DNA of 34,602 bases from Irineochytrium annulatum. Its lineage: Eukaryota; Chytridiomycota; Chytridiomycetes; Chytridiales; Chytridiaceae. The DNA lies in the NCBI GenBank assembly GCA_027600665.1, contig JADGJL010000180.1, positions 1-34,602 of the forward strand, read 5' to 3'. The notes beneath the pieces were generated by a model. The model was given only the letters and a program-made list of their open reading frames with translations. It made no database searches and was not told the DNA's origin. Position numbers and translations under genes: made by a program. Below are positions 1-8,546 of the stretch, one piece after another. Within the stretch, counting starts at the first letter, position 1; the number at the start of each line of letters is the position of its first letter.

Positions 1-685
1 CCCCACCCAGCGCCCTCCCAACCGCCACGTCCGTGGCCGGGTCGTGCGTCGATGGCGTGTCAGACCGCGCATCGGTGCACCCGACCCCACCGGCCACACT
101 GTCCCGCCCAGAAAAGCGCGACCCCCTGACGGACACGAACGCGTCGCTATCATCGAAGATCAGGCTACCGTGCGGCCTCGCCTTCTTAGGCGGCAACGCC
201 GGGCTATTCGACCTCGGCCCCGCGCCGGCCGTCTCTAGCCCGCCAAAGCCCGCGCCAACGGCTGCACCGGGGGCCCCGATCCCAAGGTTAAGCATACCGA
301 CGATGTTGTGATTAGTCGTCGAGGACGACGAGGACGCGGTGGTAGGCTTGGTAAGCTGATGTCCCCGCGGCTTGAAGAGCCTCTTCGCGTTCTGCTGCAC
401 CGACGCGTGGATCCCGTTCCCAACGCTCGAGGACGGCCGCTTCTGGTGCGGGTGGTGACCTCGGTGTTGATAAGACCTGCTTACACCGCGCTGCTGCAAG
501 GGGTTCCCCGGCGTGGTCCCGCGACCCTTGAAGTCAGTGGTGGCAAAGGGGAGAATCATCATTAGAAGCGCGTCTGCGCGAGCCTCGATCTGGCGGAGGG
601 TCGCGACCTCCGTGCCGGCGTCCTGGCGCGATGGCCCGCCGGGCTTCGCGGTGGTCCTTGCGCGGCCCTGGCCCTGCTCGCTCAT
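1..685 (-). CDS. Unrecognised low-complexity protein, N-terminal part (runs off left edge)
   Basis: An ATG at 685-683 opens a minus-strand frame with no stop down to base 2, so at least 228 residues are coded and the 3' end lies outside the window. The N-terminus starts MSEQGQGRA. The protein is rich in Gly, Ala, Ser, Thr and Arg, with a basic middle (KRLFKPRGHQ), a serine run (TASSSSSTTN), a Gly/Ala segment and a basic-acidic stretch (PPKKARPHGSLIFDDSDAF). It looks mostly disordered, perhaps nuclear. A 42-nt segment with a GTAAGC donor and a CACCAG end (about residues 68-81) could be an in-frame intron. I recognise no domain. Codon use is GC-rich like its neighbours. It is the next gene downstream of HSP70 on the same strand, about 550 bp away. 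Confidence 0.55.
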   Translation of the reverse strand, partial: MSEQGQGRARTTAKPGGPSRQDAGTEVATLRQIEARADALLMMILPFATTDFKGRGTTPGNPLQQRGVSRSYQHRGHHPHQKRPSSSVGNGIHASVQQNAKRLFKPRGHQLTKPTTASSSSSTTNHNIVGMLNLGIGAPGAAVGAGFGGLETAGAGPRSNSPALPPKKARPHGSLIFDDSDAFVSVRGSRFSGRDSVAGGVGCTDARSDTPSTHDPATDVAVGRALGG

Positions 686-1236
686 GCCGGCCCGCGCGCG
701 ATTGTGATTTTCAATGAAAGGATTTACGCCTTTCCGTAGTCAACCGTTCCATTCAAGGATAGCCCTCAATACAGAAGTGATTACAAAGAACATGCGTTCT
801 TTCCAAGATGTACGATTTAGCCATTCAGCATCCAGGCAACACGGGTCGATACGCCTATCAGTGAACGACAAAGGCGCATCCCTCGGACTTCAGGCAGAAA
901 AACATGCACCACAAATCAAGAAATTGAGCAGACTGACATATATTTACTTAATAAAGCAAGCACATGACAAAAATTGTATTGCACAAAGAATACCTATCCA
1001 TGAGAACATGCTCGTTCAGACTTAGAAAACGCAAGCAGGAGGGAGGAGCAATAAAGGTACTCGACATAATCACAACAGGAGCAAAGAGGAATATATGAAG
1101 AGGAGAAAGAGGCAAGCAAAGTAAAAACCTTCCTAAAGTCAGCCACCCAAAGAAGATATCCGCACTCAAGCGCAATGCATCCGTCTACCGTACACCCTCC
1201 TACGACCCTTCATCGTGACCGGCAACATGGAAAAGT
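686..1236. other. Intergenic: HSP70 3' flank and promoter of the left-edge gene
   Basis: This stretch is AT-richer than the flanking coding DNA and has no coding pattern I trust. A 103-codon plus-strand frame at 714-1025 has no recognisable composition. The stretch should hold the HSP70 3'UTR and poly(A) site (minus strand, below 1237) and the promoter and 5'UTR of the left-edge gene. No clear TATA box was identified. Confidence 0.5.
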
Positions 1237-3523
1237 TTACTAATCGAAGTAAAGGTTAGATATTGTGAAATTTTTGAAGTGAAGATAAATTTTCAGAAAC
1301 TCACATCGACCTCCTCAACGGTAGGCCCGGCATCGCCGCCAGCTCCTGGGGGCGCACCGCCCGGGAAGCCGCCGGGGGCACCACCCGGGAAGCCGCCCGG
1401 GGCGCCACCAGCACCGCCATAGAGCTTCATCATGATCTAAACAGGACGTCAGAAGGGAGTAACGATGGTGGAATTCAGCAACAATATATAATTACCGGGT
1501 TGGCAGTTCCCTCGAGGGTCTTCTGGTGGTGCTCGAACTCCTCCTTCTCGGCCTCCTGGTTAGCGTCGAGCCACTTGATGGTCTCGTCGATCGCCGAGTT
1601 GAGCTTTGCCTTGTCCCCAGCATCGAGCTTGCCAGCTAGCTTCTCGTCCTGGAGCGTGTTGCGGAGGTTGTAGGTGTACGACTCAAGGCCGTTCTTCGCC
1701 TGGATCCTCTCGGCGGCCTTCTCGTCCTCGGCCTTGTACTTCTCCGCCTCGTTAATCATGCGTTCAATCTCCTCCTTCGACAGACGGCCCTTGTCGTTGG
1801 TGATGGTGATCTTGTTGGACTTGCCGGTGGTCTTGTCGAGGGCCGAGACGTTAAGGATACCGTTTGCGTCGACGTCGAAGGTGACCTCGATCTGGGGAAC
1901 ACCACGGGGCGCGGGAGGAATGCCGGAAAGCTCGAACTTGCCGAGGATGTTGTTGTCCTTGGTGCGGGCACGCTCACCCTCGTAGACCTGGATAAGCACA
2001 CCGGGCTGGTTGTCGGAGAAAGTCGAGAAGGTCTCAGACTTCTTGGTGGGGACGGTAGTGTTGCGCTTGATAAGGGCAGTCATGACACCGCCGGCGGTCT
2101 CGATACCAAGGGACAGGGGCGCGACGTCGAGGAGGAGGAGGTCCTGGGTCTTCTCGGACGTGTCACCGGAAAGAATGGCGGCCTGGACGGCGGCACCGTA
2201 AGCGACGGCCTCGTCGGGGTTGATCGACTTGTTGGGCTCCTTGCCGTTGAAGAAGTCCGAGACGAGCTTTTGGACCTTGGGGATACGAGTGGAACCACCG
2301 ACAAGGACGATCTCGTTGACGGAGGCCTTGTCGATCTTCGAGTCGCGGAGAACCTTCTCGACGGGGTCGATGGTCGAGCGGAAGAGGTCCTGGCAGAGCT
2401 CCTCGAAACGAGCACGGGTAATCGAGGTGTAGAAGTCGACACCGTCGAAGAGCGAGTCGATCTCGATGGTGGTCTGAGCAGCCGACGAGAGAGTGCGCTT
2501 GGCACGCTCGCAGGCGGTGCGCAGACGACGGAGAGCACGGGGGTTGGAGGACAGGTCCTATAAAGAAAACCAAAAAACGAACATTAAAAAGCTGTACAAC
2601 AAATACAAAAAACTCAATCAAATAGGTACCTTCTTGTGCTTGCGCTTGAACTCAGCGACGAAGTGGGATACAAGACGGTTGTCGAAGTCCTCACCGCCCA
2701 AGTGGGTGTCACCGGCAGTCGCCTTGACCTCGAAGATACCGTCCTCGATGGTGAGGAGGGACACATCGAAGGTACCACCGCCCAAGTCGAAGATGAGGAC
2801 GTTCTTCTCGCCGGCAGTCTTCTTGTCAAGACCGTAGGCGATGGCGGCGGCGGTGGGCTCGTTGATGATACGGAGCACGTTCAGGCCCGAGATGACACCG
2901 GCGTCCTTGGTGGCCTGACGCTGGGAGTCGTTGAAGTAGGCGGGGACGGTAATGACGGCGTTGTTCACGGTGGTACCAAGGTAGGCCTCGGCGGTCTCCT
3001 TCATCTTAATGAGGACCATGGACGAGATCTCCTCCGGGGTGAAGGTCTTGGTCTCGCCCTTATATTCGACCTGGATGAAGGGCTTGGTGCCCCTGTCGAC
3101 AACGGTGAAGGGCCAGTGCTTCATGTCGGACTGGACCTCAGCATCCGCAAACCGACGGCCGATAAGACGCTTGGCGTCGAAAACGGTGTTGACGGGGTTC
3201 CTATCATTTCAGAGTAAGAATTCAATTCGCCGCATGCAACCAATTTAAAAGCAAAGTTTCCACTCACATCGCGACCTGGTTCTTCGCGGCATCACCGATC
3301 AAACGCTCGGTGTCCGTAAACGCGACATAGGAGGGGGTAGTGCGGTTACCTTGGTCGTTGGCGATAATCTCGACTGGAAATATTTTAAATACCGCACGCT
3401 CCAGATCCAGAAAAAAAAAAGGGGGCCAAGCGAGGGAAAAAAATACATACCACGGTCGTTCTGCCAGACACCGACGCAAGAGTACGTCGTTCCCAAATCG
3501 ATACCAACAGCCTTGGAAGACAT
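1237..3523 (-). CDS. SSA1: Cytosolic Hsp70 chaperone (Ssa type), six coding exons
   Basis: ATP-dependent chaperone of the cytosol and nucleus. Exons (minus): 3523-3451, 3373-3268, 3200-2630, 2557-1496, 1436-1305, 1239-1237, giving 648 residues, normal for the family. Visible: ATPase signature GIDLGTTYS near residue 7, [38 protein letters not shown], the substrate-binding domain ([17 protein letters not shown]), a Gly/Pro-rich [10 protein letters not shown] tail and the cytosolic EEVD terminus that binds TPR co-chaperones. Introns are 77, 67, 72, 59 and 65 nt; the third has the unusual donor GTACCT. The last intron (1304-1240) lies exactly between the EEVD codons and a TAA that is the whole last exon; unspliced, the protein would end EEVDVSF. 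There is no ER or mitochondrial signal. The start follows the Ssa N-terminus [11 protein letters not shown]. The symbol denotes family; the paralogue number is arbitrary. Confidence 0.96.
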
Positions 3524-3830
3524 CTGCGAGCGAGGTGGAGACGAGTCAGTCAACTATAAGAAAAAAAGCAATCCCGTCATAATCCGGGCAGCAACCCGCG
3601 TCCACACGCGCCACACTGCCCGCATGCATCCTCCTCAGCCCGCTCCATTGCCGTTGAAGGTAGCGAGGTGCTCCTCCACACCGCCATCGCAAGATCGAGG
3701 CAGACACGCCGGGTCCACCACGAGGATGGCATTGGCTAGGAGCGGTCGAAGGAGGCCGAGTCCCGAATGCATGCGCGAGCGAGGGAGGGACGCGAGGACG
3801 GCGTGGGAGTGAGGGTGGTAGGGAGCATAC
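3524..3830 (-). other. Probable 5'UTR intron of HSP70
   Basis: On the minus strand a GTATGC donor at 3830 follows an ACAACCAAG exon end, and a pyrimidine-rich stretch ends in CGCTCGCAG directly against the ATG at 3523. The 307 nt between have no coding pattern linked to HSP70. A 5'UTR intron abutting the start codon fits all of this. Transcript evidence would be needed to fix the donor. Confidence 0.55.
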
Positions 3831-3898
3831 CTTGGTTGTAAGAAAAGTCGGCGAATTCACAGATTTCTCTTTGGCCTGAATTGTCAGGCTGCCCCTCC

Positions 3899-3906
3899 CT
3901 TTATGG
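3899..3906 (-). promoter_or_regulatory. TATA-like element of HSP70
   Basis: CCATAAAG on the minus strand lies about 70 nt upstream of the proposed 5'UTR intron donor and just downstream of the heat-shock element. It is a weak match to TATAAA and is supported mainly by position. Confidence 0.35.
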
Positions 3907-3908
3907 AG

Positions 3909-3933
3909 TGAACGCGAAGGAAGGATTTCGAAC
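3909..3933 (-). promoter_or_regulatory. Step-type heat-shock element upstream of HSP70
   Basis: Three GAA triplets on the plus strand (TTC on the gene strand) start at 3910, 3920 and 3930, exactly 10 bp apart. This is the nGAAn-5bp-nGAAn-5bp-nGAAn pattern known as a step-type element for heat-shock factor in yeast. It lies next to the TATA-like element and upstream of an Hsp70 gene, where such a site is expected. Inverted TTC triplets at 3927 and 3934 add partial units. Confidence 0.6.
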
Positions 3934-4466
3934 TTCACAAGCCATCACGTCAGCAATGTGAACACACCTCTCCAGGCTCTTCCAGCGCGTTCGGAGTTGC
4001 CGCGACCCTCATCTGGCGCGCCGGACTTCTTTTTTGCCAAGGAAGCTCGCTGTAGCCGCTGTTCGCCGTGACCCGACGGCCTCCCCGCGGTCTTAGCCTG
4101 GCATTTCCCTATCGTGTTTCCTCTCGTATTGTATTCAACTACGACTTAACTACTGCACGCTCCATAGCAACAAAATTCTGGCCGTTCAAAATGCTTTTTA
4201 TTGCATCAAGACCATTCCTCCCACCCCGATAATTTATGCAGCACGGGGCCTGTGGTTAATAGAACACCGAAATCCTTCCCCTCCTGACTTAACCTCACGT
4301 ATGAGTTTCTGCCAGCAAAGAAATAAACCCGCTCCCACCGAGAGAAACCCATCCCGCCCACAATAATCCGCCATTCAACAAGCCGTACACACCATCCGTC
4401 CCCCCACAGCATCTACAACCTCCCCGGCACGAGCAACCGTAAACACCGACGCGAAAGATATCGGCA

Positions 4467-5415
4467 TTAAACAACTGCACAAAAGTAGCCGTCAGCATAC
4501 AACCAAAACAGGGACGATCATCACCCCCCCCCAAAAAAAAAAGTAAACTCACCGGTGCCGGCAGACGACGCGATCTTGGGCCACAGGTCAGCGCACTCCT
4601 TCGCGACGGGGCCGGTGATACCGGAACCCTTCATCTCACCCTTGGGGTTGACGATGACACCCGCGTTGTCTATATAGCGAGCAGAGTAAGAAATAGAGCG
4701 AAACGGATATTTTCAGGCCAAATTTCTCACCCTCAAAGTAGAGGAACACGCCGTCCTTCCTCCTCCACTGCTTGCGCTGGCGAATGACGATGGCGGTCAT
4801 AACTGCACAAACAAATCCCATCAGCCAACCGTTCCTCACTGAGATAACGGGTAAAGATCCAAAACACACCCTTCTTCCTCAAGTCCGGCTTTCCCTTCTT
4901 GACGGTGGCCAGCACCATGTCCCCCGCCGCGGCGGCAGGCAGGCGGTTGAGCCTCGCGCCGAACCGCTTCACGGCGATGATGTAGAGGTTCTTGGCGCCC
5001 GAGTTGTCGGCGCAGTTCATGACCGCGCCCACGGGGAGGGCGAGCGTCATGCGGAACTTGCTACCACCAGCGGCACTGCGAGAAAGGAACGGCGGGTCAG
5101 CTTAAGTGCCTGCACAACCCTTCCTTGCGCAAAGGAGACGCGTTGCGGTTCCACTCCGACACACGACGAGACCGCGAGGACCGAGGCGCGATCACCACGA
5201 TGGTCAACACCTCCTTCGACGTCCCCAATCCTCCTAAATGACGCGAACGCCACGATCGTGCACATTGGCCGCGGCATGGCAAGAACGTCCCCATCTGGCC
5301 GCGACCCGCAAATCGCCGACCCCTCGAATACCCGCCCCATCCAATAACGCCTGTCGCGCCGCGCTGGTCTCGGGGCTTCCTAGCAAGTTTCCGATGCTCA
5401 CCCGGCCTTGGACAT
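4467..5415 (-). CDS. RPL23: 60S ribosomal protein uL14 (L23), five exons
   Basis: Structural protein of the large cytosolic ribosomal subunit, at the subunit interface. Exons (minus): 5415-5402, 5075-4870, 4802-4731, 4669-4553, 4474-4467; total 138 residues, as expected. The sequence runs [13 protein letters not shown], then [100 protein letters not shown] and ends AGTVV, matching uL14 throughout. The first exon is only 14 nt and the last only 8 nt (two Val codons, the first split, plus TAA). The first intron is 326 nt, much longer than the others (67, 61, 78), as is common for fungal ribosomal-protein genes. The last intron begins beside a T10-G9 run and contains GCTGAC before GTGCAG. All intron phases agree. 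Confidence 0.95.
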
Positions 5416-5743
5416 TGCTGTATGTGGGAGTTGGTCGAAAAAAAGGGTTTGTCACTAATGATGATACAGTCAGTTTGACACCGTGCACTGCGTTCAAGCC
5501 TTCAAAGCTGCGCCACGAGCTTGCTTGGGATGTATTAAACTTCTCCTAATCTTTATCACTCGGTTTTGGCTTTCAACTCTCGATTTACTTTACTTTTGAC
5601 AATATCCACTATGGCTGCTTTACTCAAGAAACGGTTCCGACAGATGCGATGATATATCGAAAAACGTTTAAATCCAGAATGCAAATGAGTTATCACGTCA
5701 TCGTTGAGCCAATGTCGTTTGTTTCCCGCAATAACCGTATACT
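5416..5743. other. Intergenic: RPL23 promoter region
   Basis: A 328-bp gap between two minus-strand genes, AT-richer than coding DNA. It should hold the 3'UTR of the helical-protein gene and the RPL23 promoter. The minus strand just upstream of the RPL23 ATG has a pyrimidine-rich stretch (CCCTTTTTTTCGACC) such as often occurs near ribosomal-protein start sites. Nothing else was recognised. Confidence 0.4.
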
Positions 5744-8487
5744 TTAAGGAGCGCTCAGCAGTCCAATGAGTTCCTGAGCAACGTTAGCCTCGGCACGGGA
5801 TGAGAATCCCGTCATGTCAAATTTCGGTTTAAGTGCCCGTGTGGACACGAGAAGATCCTCGGATGACGATACGTTGTAAAGCATGAAGTCGTGCTCATTC
5901 GCGGGTAGTCGCGGTTGCGGAGCTCTACTGGTGGTTGATAGAACCTCCAGGCAGCTGTTTTACGTATTACTATGGACGCGTTCGCAGCAGAGATTGCCTG
6001 ATAAGCTCCGCGTTTCCGTGCAGGAGCGGACTCCTTCGACGTTTCGCTACGCTGAAGGTGACTTGCAACAAGACCCACAGCGACTTTAAACAGAAATGTC
6101 GGATAGGGGTCAGCAACTTTATCCAGGACACGACGCAATTCAGACTTCCACTTCTTGCCATAAACTTTATCGCCCATTCGCATCCTTCGTTGAGTGCCTT
6201 TGTGAAGTCAGTAAAGAGCCGTTTTTGTTCAAAATCACCAGACAAAGAAAGCAGAATGTCTCAGATATCAAGTCTTGCACTAGCAACAAATCGTCATTCT
6301 GCAATGAAAGCATTGGCATCAGCACGTTCTCGAGAACGCCTTGACACATTGACTCGTTCCAACGGCTCGAAAGCAAATATAGCCCTGGAAAGACTTAGTA
6401 TGGTAATTTAGCAACTGAAGTCTATACGCAAATCCGCTTTCGTGACAATCCTTCCCGCGAGCAAGGTCATCGAGGAAATGCAGCATTGAATAAGATCGAG
6501 GTTCTTTGTCGTTCCACAAAGATGGCTTCGTTCGCTCTCGACGACGATGTTCCGCAGATTGGTCCACATGGTCAAAACAGCATCAGCCCGCATGCTGAAC
6601 TCCGGACCAACGCATTTGGCAAACATCTCCAACGCCGTCTTGACGGATATGCAATACAGTAACGAGTTTGAGCCACATGCAGTCACGTCTGCTGGGATAA
6701 GAGAGAGGAAGAAATCCAATCCGCGGTCTCGCGATGGGTGGGATACGAGAAACGGTATAGTCGACTTCAACTTCATAAGGCGGTCGATAAGTAACAACAC
6801 CACATATCCTTGTGCTGTGAGCGAATTGAAGTGAAGGAAACAATTACCACACAGAGACTTCGATAACGCTACTTGCAAGCAAGCTTCGTTGCCATAGTGC
6901 TCCTCACCAGGCTCTCTCGCAGTTGCCCACTTGTACAAAGTCTCAAGGATCAGTGGCGAGTTCTCGATTTCCCTTTCCAGAACGTTACTAGAGCCGCTTA
7001 CATCGATGTAAATCTGCATGAGTTTGAGGTGGCTGCGAAGAAGCCTGTACGCACAATTGTCCGAGTTGCATAACTCGATATCTCTGCCAAAGAATGACGT
7101 ACTAGGATAACAATAAGGACTACCTCAGCACGGCATATGAGGTGCTTGTAAACGAAGCCGCGAGATTTCGAGGGTGCTGAGCGGGATACGGGTTTAGGCT
7201 GCAGCCGATATTTACGAGAGTATGCGCGATCAGATCAGTTCCTGAGTTCGTTTACAACGAGGGTCTAAATGTGCCTCTGACCTTCGACACCGACTGCACT
7301 ATGAACAGATAACAAAGCCTCCGCCAACCTCCGGCTTATCTCAATTTCGGCGTCCGTCAGTGCACGAGTTTCCGCCTGCGACCTCAGATGCTTCGATATC
7401 AGTTGTATGAACGCTAGAAGTTCGATGTCGACGGAGGTCTCAACAAGGCTCTAATATCATTAAGGTAACGCTAAGTTAATATCACTAACATACCAGTAAG
7501 GTAATAAACCCGCCTTCCTCGAAAACGATGGTCCAATTCAAATCGGTGGCATTACCTTCGCCCAAACTGACAACGGAACGAATCCACTGACGGGTCTAAA
7601 GAAGTTTCAAATTAAGCCCTTCGGCTACAACAAACGATACCCAATTCATTGCCACCTGAGTCCAGCTAATGTTCACGCTTACGAGCGACCACAACCAGGT
7701 CATGATATGAGGAGCAAAACGGGGCCAGCAAACAGAGGCAAAGTCCTCATCCCGACGCGATTGCAAGATCGAAAGCGCCAGTGCGAGTCGGTAAGAACTC
7801 GTGTTTAGCGGATTTGCGACCAGCGAGAACATATATAGGATGTGGAGGAAGGAGTCGCCGCTCAACTGCGTTGCAAGGGCGCGGCCACCATTGGCAGCTC
7901 CGAGAAAACATTCGAAGACTTCTGCCGTCGAACATTGTGGAGCTCTGACTGACTGTTGAGTTCCATTCCAGCTCAATCACATACTTCGAAAGCAGCGACA
8001 GGTACGCAGCAACGCCAAGAGATACGCGCGTTCTCTCAAGTTCTTCGTCGGTTGATGCTAGCGCAAAACCGGTAAACGCCTGCTCCAGACTTTGTCCCCA
8101 CATATCTATGCATCTGGGTTACTCATGAGCCACGCAGAGCCAAAATAGTTACCGTTGGAAGCGAACGCGTGAATGGAAGGTATGCTCTCCTCGCAAAACA
8201 TGCGCCCCTACGGAAGTTGAGGGTTGACAAAAATAGGGGATCCACACCGCCAGCAGAAGCTCTCTGATAAACAAATCCATGTAGCTGGTAAGGCCTCGTT
8301 GAGATGATTGGCCAGCGACTCGCTTTCGATGCAGAGCAACGGTAAGCACGTTGGAAGAAACTTGTGCACGTCAGCAACGAAGGCTGTGAACGGCGTTACC
8401 CATGAGATCAGCCAGCTCCTTGCACTCTGCGTATCGCGACGACGCATTCCAGCTGAGCAAGGCGCTCGTCAGGCCCTTGAACTCCAT
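5744..8487 (-). CDS. Unidentified helical (ARM/HEAT-like?) protein, about 13 exons
   Basis: I recognise no family. Frame and splice signals support exons 8487-8400, 8360-8248, 8207-8153, 8105-8026 (or to 7981), 7952-7656, 7595-7494, 7450-7282, 7241-7124, 7083-6848, 6814-6428, 6384 to about 6246, 6197 to about 6030, and 5954-5744, roughly 720 residues. Segments read as amphipathic helices: LTSALLSWNASSRYAECKEL, SYMDLFIRELLLA, DIELLAFIQLISKHLRSQ, EISRRLAEALLSVHSAVG, ADAVLTMWTNLRNIVV; the C-terminus is SRAEANVAQELIGLLSAP. Introns are mostly 33-47 nt with one of 60 nt. An exon with several donors (GTATCT or GTGATT near 8025-7980) and the last two junctions are unresolved. The 33-nt intron (6847-6815) is stop-free and may be coding. 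Its start lies only 59 bp from ORC1, on the opposite strand. Confidence 0.6.
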
Positions 8488-8546
8488 CTTCAAATGGCTC
8501 CGCCACCGGCACTGCAATATCCTCACTCGGTCATATCTGTCCGGAT
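8488..8546. promoter_or_regulatory. Short divergent promoter: helical-protein gene / ORC1
   Basis: Only 59 bp separate the two start codons, so the promoters must be shared or overlap the opposite gene's 5' end. No TATA-like element was seen. Confidence 0.35.

Larger units (their letters stand above)
3831..4466. other. Intergenic: RPL23 3' flank and HSP70 promoter
   Basis: No gene is seen here. The right part (about 4200-4466) should be the RPL23 3'UTR and terminator; the left part holds the HSP70 promoter elements and first non-coding exon. Minus-strand frames at 4206-4412 and 4295-4552 arise from reading through the last RPL23 intron and its homopolymers and are not supported. Confidence 0.5.

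Noticed and set aside
714..1025. 103-codon plus-strand frame downstream of HSP70
   Set aside because: Composition is unlike the neighbouring genes, no domain or splice context is seen, and it overlaps the expected 3'UTR and promoter.
3926..3936. B-box-like sequence (AGTTCGAAATCC on the minus strand) suggesting a tRNA
   Set aside because: The flanking bases cannot form a T-arm stem and no A box or acceptor stem is present; the site is better explained as part of the heat-shock element.
5076..5401. snoRNA hidden in the long first RPL23 intron
   Set aside because: Ribosomal-protein introns often host box C/D RNAs, but no proper C box (RTGATGA) with matching D box and terminal stem was found; the single CTGA is probably the branch site.
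6190..6250. Frameshift (pseudogene) in the helical-protein gene
   Set aside because: An intron ending ACAAAG with a TACTGAC branch motif restores the frame to GDKVYGKKWKSELRR, so no lesion is needed.
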